DNA from: Pisaster brevispinus
Lineage: Eukaryota > Echinodermata > Asteroidea > Forcipulatida > Asteriidae
Reading direction: 5' to 3'
DNA: 64,000 bases
NCBI GenBank assembly: GCA_023634235.1
Contig: JAMKCF010000003.1
Coordinates: forward strand, 14,044,742 to 14,108,741
Both the position numbers and the translations under genes were made by a program. The notes under the pieces are model-generated. The model saw only the letters and a list, made by a program, of their open reading frames with translations, was not told the origin of the DNA and made no database searches. Position 1 is the first letter of the stretch, and the number at the start of each line of letters is the position of its first letter. Positions 24,601 to 39,500 of this stretch are shown here, one piece after another.

Positions 24601-27600
24601 TTTTATATGAGATTTCCATCTGTTTCTACAGATTGTCGCAAGCCTTGCCCATCATCATCTCCTCCACCGTCCTCTTGTTTCGCCATGGTATATTGGTTGC
24701 TAATCAGTGATCTTCTCAGTTCACCTGTTGTCTTGGACTCTTATAACCTCAGTGCAACATTAATCTAATCTTTTGGATGATATCATTGACCTTTATTTTT
24801 GTTAGTGTCTCATCTCGGTTTGAGATGAGTTGATGATGGACAACCAGACGACGCTTTTTTTTTTTCTCGCCCCAGATTTTTTTTTCATGTACATGATTGT
24901 TGCCCATCATCACCCCATTGACTCCATGCCCCTAGCATTACCTTGGTGTCTCTTAAGGTAACGAATACTGCTGGTTTTTGGAACCGTTCGATTGTTTTAA
25001 TCCTATACAAATTTATAATATACAATAAATCTAACCCCTGAAAATTTCATTTCAAAAGACGGTACCGTAATTTTCGGATTATAAACCGCGGTTTATACGT
25101 TGATTTTGACATTTTTTTGTACTCCTGCGGTTTATGCGCCGGGCGGCTTATACGCCGACGTATAAATATTGAAGAGAAAAAACAACATTTTTTTAAAGAA
25201 AGATCGTTTGTAAAATATTCTAAATAAAAACAATGTTCTTAAATGAAATAAAATCCTGCAAAACATGCCTGTGTGATGCTACCTGCTTACAAAAATAATG
25301 CTATCCTAATAGATCCTTTCAATTACGTTCAATATTGTCAACTTCAATACATTTCGACTTTAATTACAACGCAACTCACACTGTGGCAACTACAATGACT
25401 GACTGATGTGCCGCCCGCCTGTCACTGCACGTCGCCACAAAGAGGACCGCAAACACGCACGGCCCCTCTGTGTGTGTACACATACACATGCTGTGATTGG
25501 CCGTTGATGATTGTCCGTTGATGTTTGGCCGTTGATAGTTCCATTCATAAGATCTTGGCTAGACTTCTGACGGCTCGAGTAGATAGCGCCTGCTGCACAT
25601 TGTACAACACATAGCCTGAACATCTGACGCCCATCCTCGTTCCCAGGGGTGATCGATCTCGCCGCGCCATTTTTTCCCAGCATGCCTTGCTCGATCATAA
25701 CCCCTGGAATTGGTTCATTAAAATGTGCTAGAATCTAGCACATTTTAATTAGACCTGGGCCGATCCGTTCTACGCGCGCGCTCAAGTACGGTAACCCGTA
25801 AAAGAGGCATCAAGTCAAAAAGCAACTGGTCCTCCTGTCATTCTTCTTTGATTTTCGGTATGTCTAGCTGTATGCAGTTAAGGGTGACCGTGTAAAAACA
25901 TGATTCATTTGAAATGGAATCGCGTCAAAATACTTGCAATTTCACACGCGCGTACTAAGCGTCCTACGAGCGCTATACATGCGCTCGAAAGTTTTTAACA
26001 AGCGTGCACGCAAAGTAGTCACCATTGGGCATGTTTGGAGCCAATCAGCGTTGTTTCTCAGTACATCACTACCAGGGGTTAGTGACGAGAGGTATCGATA
26101 CGGCGCGCTGCCCATGGTAGCGAGGCTGTCTGACGCCACACTTCGAGGCTCGGGGCCCAGTCTAAGTCTAATCAAACGTGAAAAGATTTTGTCAACAGAG
26201 GGCGATGCGATGCAGGGCAAAGTTCAACTATTTCTCGGTGTGCGTTGTCGACCGATCGTTGATTCACGAAGATTTTGTTGCCAACGAAGTTCAAAACATG
26301 GTCAACACAACCGATCATCAAATCACAAATTCTTGAAAACGTGTGTTGATGGAAAAAGTATAATTCAGGACTGATAGTATGAGATAAAAAATCACCCAAA
26401 ACGCAGTTTTGGGAACTTCACTTCCGTGTTTTGAGGTTAGTTTTTTGTAACATTTTGGCCACGGTTTATACGCCGCGCGGTTTATACACTGACACTAAAT
26501 ATTTTTTTCCATTATTTTGGAGCATTGCGGTTTATACGCCGGGCGGTTTATAATCCGAAAATTACGGTAGTTTTTTTTTAGATATCGCCGAAAAACCGTT
26601 TAAAAAAACTATAGCTTTTTTGAAATATTGCCGAAAAATCCGGAGCGGTCATGTCCACGCAGGAAGAATAATCTGTAATTGGAATACACAATCCGAGAAA
26701 CATATCTGACAGTAACGTTTCTCAGATTCAAATTTTGGGGAAAAAAAAACCCTGATATCTTTTTCCATAACCACATTTCTTTGAAGTGAAATGATTCTCA
26801 AAAATGATTCTTACCGAAAGCTGTTGTACTTCTAACCAAGTAAGTCTTTATTGCCATTAATTTTTGAGAGTGATTACCAAACGTATACCTTCCCTTTAAA
26901 ATGTTTCTACAGAAATTTAATTGACATTTCCTTTGTGCTCTTTACCCGCGGAACAAAATCCTTGCCCTTACACAGTCGAAGCATAAGGTCTGTTATGACA
27001 GTGAGTACCAGTATTGTTGTTATCATTATTATTAATTTTTTTTTTTTTTACACACATCTCTCCAGTTGTTGAACATATATGTACATCAATTTATTGCTAT
27101 CTATGTGAGGACTTTCCTTTGTCCCTCTAACTTAACACTCTCCACAGACTGATGAAAAAATGTGAGGACACAAAAATACAATTTAGGATTCCAATGTGAG
27201 GACAGCATTGTCCCTTTTGTATTCCATTCTGGTAAAACCATGCCAAGTGTTTTTACACCCATCGGTCATTCCTTGTCAGTGACATTTGTCCATGTACATG
27301 TTATTGTGTACCCATGAACCAGTGGCTGAAAACTGTAATACCATAACAGTGTGACGAGCACATGCACATATGTGTCCGTGGGTGTACACATGTGTGTTAC
27401 GCACGTTCATCCCAATAAACCATCATTCCGCTGACCAGAGACAAATTGCCACTACAGCTTAGTGCCTCAAAAACATGGATATTTAAGCAGTAAAAAACAC
27501 CTTTTTTCCCAAGGATGATTTTTAACATACTTTCTTGAAGTAATGAGTATAGAAAATGAATTGTTCATACTACATTCACACGGTAAACATATTTTAATAC

Positions 27601-30600
27601 ATAGTTCGAGGCATTTGTACACAGGTACCAACAAACACATGAGTGTTCACTTGGACTCTACATACGCCAGATAATGTCATGAATGTCCAAATGTTAAAAA
27701 ACGTTGTTGGGTCCAGAAACTCGGACTGATAATTATATACAACACTTACACTCCCCCGGGAATGCCCCAATATCATAAAGCTGGTTGGTGAAAAAGAAAT
27801 CTCTCAGCAAAAAGTTTACAAACTATTAAGTGCACCTGTTATATTTTGGTTACTAAGCAACATTTCCTGTTCAACACCAGTTTAACACCATTACAATTCC
27901 ACACTAATTGATACTACATACTGAAGTATGCACTTATTATCATGATGCAAGCTGTAAAAATATGTTACACATAATGCATAATTTCAATTAAATTCAACTC
28001 GATCCAATTTGAGCTTTCATTTAAATTCATCAGTTCTCATTGCAAAGTCATCAGTTCGTTGACATTTTTTTTCAATCCAGTATATTTACAACTTTCTATA
28101 GGCCACAGTTTCAAATATCAAGCATATTATGATTGTTTTATAAGTTGTCAGGTCGTCGTTGAATGCTAAATCTTCAATTTCCTCAAGCCTCAATGTTGAA
28201 AAGGTCACCTTGCACGTTTTGAAAGCCTGCGAATAGCTAAATTGGCACGGCGAGTACATATAGGTACATGTACGTACTGTTGTTTTATGACATCAAGTAC
28301 ACTTGTTTGTGTATTCAGTACTGATCATGTGCAGCTGTGTACAGCTGGCCTTACGGAGCGCGTCTGATGCATGTTTGTGCTCCTTTTGACTGCTTCCCGT
28401 CTTCCGGGTCTGCAAAGGCGGATTAAAAAATCCAAGATGTTTTCTTGGCAGTTAGCTTTTGATAGTGACTCTGCTACATCAGACTATTAATCTACCACAA
28501 CTCATTGATAATTTACCATGTGCAGTTAAAATTCAGGGGTGACAGACACTGCTGACAAAAAAAAAAGTCTGCAACTGGGATCCAGATCTTAGGAGGTACA
28601 TTGAAATGATAGCATTTCCACTTATTGATAACCCCTATTGCAGCTAATTTAGATTTCTTAACGCAAGATTCCGGAAAGAACAGAGTCCACAGGCAGACAG
28701 GAGTACTTGTCATGTTTATGTTATATAATATTATCAGTTACGGGCAAAACCCAATCATATCGCTCTTGATCCCTGATGCAATCATTACATAAATTACCTG
28801 CTGCTAATACATGCCAGGATTCAAACTGACCTATTGTCACCAGGGTCCAATTTCATGGCTCTGCTTACCGTAAGCAAAGAATTGGCGCTTACGGAAGCAA
28901 GGAATTCTTTGCTTACGTTTAGCGTACTTCAAGGGTTAGCAGTGAATTTTTTCTTGTGCACATCCGTACTCCATGTTACTAGGCATTCTTCGCTTACACA
29001 GCTAGCGCAGAAATTCAGCATTTGCACAGTAAGCAAAGAATGGTGATCGTATGGGCAGAATTCGGCAGTAGGCAGAGCCATGAAACTGGGCCCGGGTGGT
29101 TTAGCAGTTAAGACATCTGCTCTAGAATGCAGGGGTCATTGGTCCAAATCCCATCCAAGTAACTTGCGTTTTTTTGTGGGTTTTTTCCCACCAGTGCTCA
29201 GACATCACTGAGTAAATAGTGCTTATAAATCATACAGCTATGTTAGGGTAACATTAAATATAGTATATCAATATAAACATCAGTTAAATTGATTTTCAAA
29301 TCGATTAAAAACATTGTCTACCGTGACACACATGCCAATGTACATGTATCAACAGCAAGGCAGTTGACACATCGCTTTGATTGTGCAGTCAATTTTCTCT
29401 AACTGGTACAACAAAATGGGCCAGAACACATTACCATAATTGAGACAATATTTCAAACTTCTTGGCATTTACCATCATGTGGAAAATCCATGAGGTCAAA
29501 AATTTACCAAGTGGACCACTTCGAGACTTCCATGTCACCATCTATGCAGTATACTGTAGAGTACATGTAGTTTCTCTAGATTCTGATGGGAAAAGGAAGC
29601 ATCTGAAATGCTGTTGGGAACATTGTTTCTTTTCACAATAAATACTCAAGTCTTACTTTCTAAAATATGGACCAAAGTTAAGGGTTTTGACAGAGCAAGT
29701 CACATTTAGTCCAGGGCTCGATTTCACAAAGAGCTAAGATTGATCTTAACTGCCAATCAATCTTAATTGCTAAGTAAAGTGTGATGTCACAATACAAATC
29801 ACTGTGGTGATAATGACAACTCATCTTAAGATGAATCTTAGTGCTTTGTGAAATTAAGCTCTGGACTTGGTATGGGTTATTGAAAGTTCCTCATACAAAT
29901 GAACTGGATTTCAGACCTGACAGGAAACACACACATAACGGACAGGCCTACGGGGCTCCAATTTACAAGACTGCAGGGCAAGTAGCAACAAATCTTTAAA
30001 GGACCAACAATATTTTAACAAGACCCAAATCAAAATGAGAAAAAAAAAAAAAACTTACATAAGCTGGTTTTTTTTTAACATGCACTAAGAGAAGATGTCT
30101 CTAAATGGGCGAGTATACATGTACATGTACTTTGCTACTCTGCTACTTTGCAACATAATTGAAAGACATGTTCAACATAATTTTGTTTTCAGAACAGATA
30201 TGAGGTTCTGACCTGTGAGGTTGTGACCGCCAGACTTGACCAGTCCTACATTTACTGGCCCACTGCTAAAACCACTGGCCTGGGTGTGGCCTGCTGTCCA
30301 GTGTACATTTCGAGCCCTTTCATGCCTTTGCTGTGCACAATGAAACAAGATGTCAATACGTCCCTTTAGCTTAACATTTCGTTTCTAGCCAAATGTCATC
30401 ATGCAATGTACTTGAGAATGTACAGAACATCATCCCCTTGTTGTGAAGCATGGTTTTTCTTGACGGGCCAGACAATGCCATGACAACTGAAGGCTCATTA
30501 AGAGTGTCAGATATCCAGGGAGCCAAGAATCAATCAAATTAGAGAACATCTTCAACTGTGAATGAAAATGCCCGGCCTTGCGTCGAGACTTTAAAGGAGA

Positions 30601-33535
30601 GGTTCCGTAATGACATCTGACTGCAAAGTTTTCCGGACGCTAATTTAGATCTTGCTTGACACAGTCGTTTTGAGCAAGTAATCTGTTTGAAATGATGTCA
30701 TATTTTCAAAACAAAGTTTAAAATATATTTTTGAAAAAAAGTTTTTAAAATGTTGTAGCAACGATCATGCGCTGACTGAAAATTATTAGCAAATTGTTAA
30801 GTAGAAGATTTCAGGATACTTTTGTGTCGTAGAAAATCGTGTGGAAAATATACACTATTTGGGACATGTACAACAAAACATCAGAGATAACTATTGGTAA
30901 ACAGTGCCACCCGACCATTTACCTTGTGTGGCCAAGACTTCCTCAGGGCATTTTTATGACAACCATAAACTGTATTACCAGATTAGAATGCAGGTTCCAC
31001 TGCCATCAAAACACAGTGCAAAACACTCTGAATTAACATACACTGTACGTGTAGTGCGCAGCGTGCATTTGTGCAGTAGTTGTTCACAAGCAAACATTAG
31101 CTGATTTTTACCTTGCCCATTTTAACGAGCACACGGTTTTGGTGTGGTAAACATAGACATCAATATTAACAACCTGTCTCCTTCAGCTGTTTATGACCTA
31201 CAGTAGTCATAATGTACAAATATGAAAATAGTGCTGCGTGGCCAAAGTCCATTTTCGTTGACTTTTAAAATAAAGTTCGTTCACGTACAGTGAACGTATT
31301 CTACAGGGGTGTACAGTAGTGGCAATTGAATATTTGTCATTCCATGCAGAAAGACGCCCAGTTCACCCTACAAAAATGAGTGGACAGTTAAAGTCCTGTG
31401 CATATTTCAAACGCTTAATACAGTACTTCATTGAGGCAACAAAGGCAATCATCTCCAGATGCGCTGGTCGTTGCCTTGGTGCCCCTTAACACGGTGAAAT
31501 TAAAAATTTTCCTGCAAGGATGCCCCCTTTATCAAGGAAAAACTGCCTTGCCAAGGATGCAGGGGGAAGGGGGGGCATGACAACATGAAAAGGATAGGGG
31601 GCATAACAACATGACAAGCAGGGAATGTTTTTGTCCAGCAATTTTGCATAGCGTAATATTTAGACTAAACACGTTTTGTGCACACTGAAACACTGAATGC
31701 TAATTATTGAGTAGGAAGTGATGATTCTTAAGTAGCAACTGATACATTTTGTGTAGCAATTTGCTACACTATGCAAGTGAAATCGTTCACTGACAAGGAT
31801 GTCATAAAAACAGCTTATTTCCATTGTGTGGTCCTCTATTCAAATACATTGATTTCAGTAGATTAAATTAAGTAATAAACCACAATGGAAACTGACTTGG
31901 TAAATTGTTAATGATTTGGGGTTGAACAAAAACAAATTGACTAGAGCAAGATTTGAACCAACGACCCCCGGAAAAACGTGCTGGCGCTCTACATGTACCA
32001 ACTTAGGAGCTATCCAGCCCTATGTTGGCAGTCTCCATATTTTGTCAATATCTTTGTTCGGGGGTGCCAGTCAGAAGCCATGCAACCGTTAGCTGCCGTG
32101 TAGCCAGGCATCATACCCAGGTTTACGATACAACCTGGGAAAGGGCAGCCAGGGGATCACCTTAAGGGGATGCGACTTTTTAAAACTTCAAGTATTATCA
32201 GTTATTAATAAACCACAAGGGAAACTTACTAAATTAAAACAGAGAAAGAATTAAATGAATCGGAATCTATGTTAACATCAGGGTCCAATTTCATGGCTCT
32301 GCTTACCGTAAGCAAAGAATCGGCGCTTACGGAAGCAAGGAATTCTTTGCTTACGCCAAGCGTATTTCACAGGTCAGCAGAGAATTTTTGCATGTGTGTA
32401 CTCCACGTTACTAGGCATTCTTCGCTTACACAGCTACATTAGCGCAGAAATTTCGGCGCTTGCGTAGTAAGCGGAGAGTGGTGATTGCAAGCGCCGAATT
32501 CTGCGGTAAGCAGAGCCATGAAATCGGGCCCTGTACACACTGAATCTCCCATCCCCAGGCAGTTTTGCTCCCGTAGTTTTGATTTACTACACCCACTGTT
32601 TTGGTGATATCACATGGCAATCCATTATTCATAAACCGTCTAAAATAAAATAAAATTACGACAGGTCTGGCCCCAAGGGGCTGCTCTGAATACTTTATTC
32701 TCTTTTTTATTGTATGACAAAAAAATGTCAATACATGTAAATTATGTATGACATAATATTTGCGTACATTTATGAGAATGCCTGAGCCATGCATTTCCAT
32801 TTGCATACTGTAGTTCATGTAAAACCAGATGCAACCAGATAATAACCCAAAGTTGTTCAAGGCCTTAAAGAACGCCCGCCAGAAGTCTGTCCAAAAAGAG
32901 TTTGTGAATAAAGACGCCATTCAACGTGAAGTGGTAACATTACAGATTCTACAAACTACATGTAGGCCTACATGAAGTGTGTATGTTACCTGTGTTTTCA
33001 AAAAAACATGACCAGGTCTTTCCAAGAATTGGCCTAGAATATTGGGCCAATAACCTAAATTCAGGCCTGATATTTGGTCCTTTGAAAAAAAAATAGGAGC
33101 AAGATATGGACTGACTTGCACGTCCACATGGCGTGTCATGGCCGAGTGGATTAGAGCACCGGACTCAAACTCTGGTGTTTCTGATCAGCAGAGTGTGGGT
33201 TCGAGTCCCAGTCGTGACACTTGTGTCCTGAAGCAAGACACTTAACCATGATTGCTTCGTCCTTTGGATGGGGCGTAAAGCCGTTGGTCCCATGTGTTGT
33301 GTAACGCACGTAAAAGAACCCAGTGCACTTATCGTAAAGAGAAGGGGTCCGCCCCGGTGTACCTGGTTTGATCGGCTGCATATTGCGCCACAGCACCTTG
33401 TAAACCATTGCTATGTAAAGAAGTAGGTCTCATACGTACTTCAAACATATAGCCCCTAAGTACCTTGCAGGACTTAATATTGAAGCACCTTGAGCATCAC
33501 TGAGTGATGGATATGAGCGCTATATAAGAAGCCAC

Positions 33536-33571
<36 letters not shown>

Positions 33572-36500
33572 GGTGTAGTCTTTAAGAGACATTTCAGGCT
33601 ATTTAACCATAATTTTTCTGATTTTTCACAAGGCAAATAAAGGAAATAACACTAAAGTAGCAAGAATATCATGCCTGTTAATTCTTGGCTACGGGTTTAT
33701 GTATAAACTCCTCCCCCATACCCTGTTCCCAATCTCAAACAAGTAAACAAATAATCAATAACTCAGTTAAAGTTCAAGAAGGCATATCACAGAAAGGAAG
33801 AAATGACTAATTGGCAAGGAGATGAATCTACAATGTCTGTACATGGTGTGGGGAAGGGGAACCTACATGTACCAGAGCTCAACATCATGCATGAAATGAC
33901 TGATTGCAAGGAGTTGAATCTACAATGTCTACAAATGGTGTGGGGAAGGAGAACCTATACCAGAGCTCAACATTCACGTTCACATTCACACTGGACGACA
34001 GGCCCGCCGAGGCCAGTGATTTTAGCATTGGGCCAGTAAACTAAATGCTGGACAAGTTCTTGTTTATAAATCCATAAAACACTCTCATGCTGAACGTTTA
34101 CTATGTAAGCGTACTTGTTTTGACCCTGGTCTTCTTTCAAATTAGTATTTCTAGTCCAGTAAAAATTTAGAGCTACAAGACCAGTAGTGTAGTGGATTTT
34201 TTGTTCACCAAAGTTCAAGCCCTGCTAGTATGCTAAGAACTTAAATAAAATACATGTAACCTTTAAATCCTGTGTCTGTGAAGTACAACATGTACTTCTC
34301 CTCTATGTTTCATAATTATTTGTCCCTCAAAATACTGGCGATAATTACCGAACTAAGTAAGTTTTAAGAAATGTATATAGTAAATGAATTCAGTACCTAA
34401 TAAAAATGTATACTTTTATGCCATGCGGTTGGCAAAGCCACCGAAGAGGCATACTGTTTCCGACATGTCTTTATAGGCCCCTATGGGTCTGTGTGTTCGA
34501 AATGTGGACCTGAAAACAAATGAGGTCCACATCATGTAGGGACTTGAAACACTATGTGGACTTAGACACGTCCACACAGTGTTATTTACAGTGTTATTTA
34601 CAGTGTTGAGGAAAAGGATTTTCCTCAAGTGTATAGAACAAAGAAATGTCCACACAGTGACTGCAATACTGAGCTGTGTGTGCATGTGCGTGTATGCGTG
34701 CATTCATTGAACATCTCAAGAAGGACTTGGCACATCAACGTAAAGAAACAGACTGGATTGCGGGGGCATTTGTGTTTACCAAACACAACTCTTCTTGTGT
34801 AATGCTTATTTTCACCCCACATAATAAATTTGATGACATTAAGTTTTTTTATCTCCCATGAGATGATTACAGAGCGGCCAAAAAGAGCCCACAGGCATAA
34901 ATTTCCTTTTAATCTTTTTTAAGATAATACTTTTTTATACATTTTTTTCTCTTATCAGCAATCATCTGTTTTCAAAATATTAAGTTTGAGTGAAGATAAG
35001 CCAACTTACATACATGTAATGTATGCCTGAGGGTTCTTTAGTACAGAGGATGTACCATTAGAGCTCACCATTAACAATAGCATAGCAGACATTGCTCAGT
35101 AAATGTAAAAACTGCTGCAAGCTACATGTAGTAAAACCATTTCCTAGTAAATTGCCCAACAGGCCACCAAAAAAAGTGTTATCTACATTATACCTGTTCA
35201 CAGTGTTTCAATTTGTCTGTTTTGTGTGGGAAAGAAACTTATGTTCACCAACAATCCCAGCATTTTGGTACATCGGAATGTTAGCATTATGACATTGCGT
35301 GTTTAAAAATATGGGCCAAGAAAAGTTACTGTGCGCAAGTAAAAAGCACGGTTCAGTAGATGTAGCCTGCTGGCGGGAGCTAGTCTAGTTAGGAAATAGG
35401 TTAAACGCAAGGCCTGATGTAAAAATGTGCAGCTTGACATGCATGCATGCACCTCCATAAGGTACACTTTATACAGTACATACAATGTACAGATATGTTA
35501 CACAGGAAATTAAATGCTGACAAAATCCATATTGTGCAGCCTGGATCTGTGCAATCATTGCTAAAAGAAAAGGTGCATGCAGCTCACAGGAGGGTTGGGC
35601 TTACTTACATGTCATTTCAATTATTTATTAATTCTGGTTGCAAAGCCAAGGACTCTCAGAAAAGCAAACTTAATCACTAAACAACTAGCCAAGAACCCCA
35701 TGGAGAGAATTCAAAGAAGGAAGTTTCAGTTTTAGTTTTAGATACAGGAGAAAACCCACGCCGTCAATCAGTTAGCATGGTTAGGGACTGAAAACACAAT
35801 CCTTATAATGAACTATTCTAAGCGGGGTTCGAGCCAGGGTCCTAAAAAAAAAAAAAAAAAAAAGTGAAGGCGAGGAAAGGTACCACTATACCAACCTGAA
35901 ATCAATAATGTACACTATAAAAAATAATTCCCCTTTCAAAAAATGTGCCATACACCTGTACTGTGAACCATGTAAAATGGTCAAACCAGTTAAACTTACA
36001 TGTTTTATAGACCCTACTTGATCAAAAGATGCGGAATGTCAAGGGTTTGAAATTTACACTGGACCGCAGGCCAAAGGACAGTGATTTTGGCGTCAGACCA
36101 CTCAACTCATGACTGGACAAGGCTGGCGGTCTAGCACTTTTCAATTCAATAACGTTATTTGGAAATTTAAAAAATTTTGACTTTGAGTCTGATAAATATC
36201 TGTCTAAACCTGATGAGTTTCAAAGTGTACTCACCCATAAGACAAATGAAATTTATCTTCTTTTGTCAAATGTTGTCTTTTTGATTCTGGTCTTTTCATG
36301 TCTTTTCCAAATTTTAATTCTAGTTTTGCGATAAATACTTCGGGTCCAATAAACATTCTGAGCTACAAGTCCTGCGGTCTCAATTGTTGTCATTTTAATT
36401 ACGGTCTTTTCGTGTTACTTCCCACTTTGATTCTGGTCTTATGAAGACAAAATTGGGTCAAATAAACAAGTCTTGCAATCTCAAATGTTTTCTTTTTTAT

Positions 36501-39500
36501 TCTGGTCTTTTCATCTTTCCCATTTTGATTCTGGTCTAGTGAGACAATTTTGGGTCCAATAAACATTCTGAGCTATTACAAGTCCTGCGATCTTGTGGAT
36601 ATTTCCCCCAAAATTTGAGCCCTAAGGCCTAATTTCATTGTTTCCCCCCCCCCCATAGAGTGATTTTAAGACTCACTGACAGGTGCATTGCATATTTAAT
36701 GAATATTAAATTTAATAAATGAAATTCTTTTAGCTATAAGGAACTACACGAACTGTATGTGTGTCACAAAAAACTGACCTATGATGGGTATAAATATTTC
36801 ATTGAGAAGGCTTCATACATTTTCATGAAAATTATATCATTAGTTTCAATATTAATCGTAACTATTAGTTATTTAGAACACAATTGCCCTGACGATCTTG
36901 CTAAAAGCTTGCCCTCTCCATAACTTGCATTATCACATGTATCAAGTATATTGTGAAGCCATTCTGATAAAAAAATCAACAACTGATCGTTCAAAGCTAG
37001 ACTCGTACATACACCAATCCCAAATATTTCCTTTAAGCGTATGGTGTGAACGCAGTGTCTATCCACGGTGGCTGCTGGCAGACACCGCCATATGCTGATG
37101 TACACCCTGCCAGGATTTAATCACAATCCCATGTACAAAGCTATAGATGACGAATCTCGTTATGTGAAACTACAAAGGAGTCACGCCCCGCTAATATCAC
37201 TGGGTCATTGCACAAAGACAATAAACCTTGGGTACCTGGAGGAATTGATGAGTGGTTTATGATCACAATCTAGTCTGCGATTAAAGTGAAAGGGGGAAAT
37301 TAATTGCTAAATGAAATTGCCTCGGTTCGTTTGGTTGGTTTATTACGGAGTGAGCTATTCTAGTTAAATACGACATTACAAGTGTTTTCTCTACGGTTTG
37401 TAGGGTTATCCAAAGTATTTTATCAAAACTGTGGGACATTCTGAAACCAGAATTTGGCAAGTTTGGCCGAAACATGCTGAATTGTGAAACAAGGTCCTCA
37501 AAATGTTTTTCACGTCGTGTTTATGTTTGGTCTTGAAAGCTCTGAGCAGTATGGATATTTACGATTTTTGAGAATTTGCTCTAAAAATAAATATTTAAAA
37601 AAAGGCAATTTATGAACATCGTCCCGATATGCTAACTTGAGCATTGGAGAACCCTGTTATAGGTACAGTAAAGACACATCTACTCCTGGTAGAATATTTC
37701 AAAATGTACATGTTTGTTGTCAATGTTGGAATAAAACAATATTGGTAAATGCGTCATTATTTGCTTTGACTGAGATGAAAGGGTTTATGATTTTCAAAAC
37801 CAGTGAAACTTCTGCCTAATTCATTTTTCCATTTCACTATTTTTGTGATGTAACTTCAAACCACAAAAAAAGTAAATAATTGTAGACTCTGTTCCACTTC
37901 ACAGAATTGACAGAATTGTTTCCTTCCCCAGGTTTAAACTTGTGAAATGGAACAACTTGGCGTGTTTTGTACATTTACAATCTTTCATTTAAAAATTTTT
38001 TAAAAATTGCACAGTAAAATGTTGTTGGTCATTGGTTGCAAAATGCAACTTTCACAATTGTTCCTTTAAATGGGAAAAAATGTGTTCATAGTGTACAGTA
38101 TAAATGTATTATGTCCATAAATATGGTTTTCAACCTTGAAAATCAGAATCATGACATGATAACAACTAATTGTACTGGATGGGCATAGCCCATATGTCAC
38201 AAGGTAAAAACAAAATCATTGTTCAAAATAGATCTTTGTACAGTAATTGTTTCGTACACTGTACATGTCAATACATGTCAAGGCAAGGCAGTTTTACCTT
38301 GGTAAATGGCATTTCTGCTCAGCAAACTTAAATTTCTACGGAACATTTCAAGGGGCACCAAGGCAATGACCAGGGGCGTGGAGGCAAACAAATATAGATT
38401 GCTGTTCTAAAAAGAACTTTGAACAGTGCATGTTGCATGCACTGCCTGAATTCCCTGTATGTCAATTGTGGCAAGGCAAGGCAGTTTTACCTTGTTAATT
38501 AAAGGGCACTTCTGTGAGGAAAAACTTACATTTCTACTGGACCATTTCAAGGGGCACCAAGGCAATGACCAGGGGGCAAGGAGACAATTGCCCCTGTTGC
38601 CTCCATGAAGTATTAGGCTTGGGTAAGCTTGTATCGATCATGTAACCTGTGCGTCACATGTTTACAAATGAGCCACAGAGCCTGGATTTCCTGCAGGTAT
38701 GATTTGTACAAAGCCCAGTGGAAGAACACGTAAAATCTTGAATTTTATGGAGATTACACTTTAAGCCCACAATTTTTTATTAACTTTCGATACGAAGATA
38801 GGGACACATATTTCCAAACTTATGCAGCTATTATTCTTATAAATCTTGAACTTATGTGGAAATTATGCTGTACAATACAAAATTTCCCATTTTGTATGAC
38901 CAGTGTAGTATCTCGCCTGCCAGAAAATGCCTTGGAATGTACAAGATCACTATTTTATTTTTTATCAAGTAATAAACCACAAAGGAAACTGACTGGGTAA
39001 ATTTTGTATATTTTGGGGGTTTTGAACAAAGAAATATTGAATGGAGCGGGACTTGAACCAACGACCTCAAGATTAACGTACCGGCGCTCTTCCAACTGAG
39101 CTATCCAGCCCTATGTTGGCGGTCTCCCTATTAGTCAATATCTTTGTTCGGGGGTGCCAGAGCAAAGATATTGACTAATAAGGAAGACCGCCAACATACA
39201 GGGCTGGATAGCTCAGTTGGTAGAGCGCCGGTACATTAATCCGGAGGTCGTTGGTTCAAGTCCCGCTCCAGTCAATTTTTCTTTGTTCAAAACCCCCAAA
39301 ATATTTTATTTTTGAGTAAACAAAGGTTATGGTCTATAGTAAATTCACAGTATGAACTGGGGGCCAATTTGTAGAGCCTAGAACTACAAGCACACATATT
39401 TATATTTATCTTGCCAGGCCTTGAGCTTCGCTCTTGAAGGGGGCACGGCAATTTTTCCTCTGGGGCACTCTATTGAGGAAAATGTACATTTGTATTGGAA

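Larger units (their letters stand above)
25063..26569. mobile_element. 1.5-kb TIR transposon, 'taccgtaattttcgg' ends
   Basis: The ends are TACCGTAATTTTCGGATTAT and its inverse ATAATCCGAAAATTACGGTA. They continue as cgcggtttatacg-type sub-terminal repeats at both ends, and TA is the outermost dinucleotide. The interior (25480-26385) is related to the core at 20270-20830. No transposase ORF was identified; the 146-codon ORF at 25934 has no recognisable domain. Confidence 0.75.

Noticed and set aside
25934..26374. 146-codon plus ORF as a transposase
   Set aside because: No catalytic DDE/DDD or zinc-finger pattern. It lies in the repeated core, where the related copies are not open.
32426..32920. 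164-codon minus ORF
   Set aside because: Its C-terminal third lies in a MITE and nothing in the remainder resembles a known family.
33132..33220. Possible tRNA-Leu(CAA) gene
   Set aside because: It is followed without a terminator by a long conserved-looking body and an (ATT)n tail, the structure of a SINE.
39173..39275. Possible functional tRNA gene
   Set aside because: A and B boxes and a 7-bp acceptor pairing are present, but the anticodon arm has only four pairs and a mismatch, and identical flanks recur at other copies. It is a repeat.
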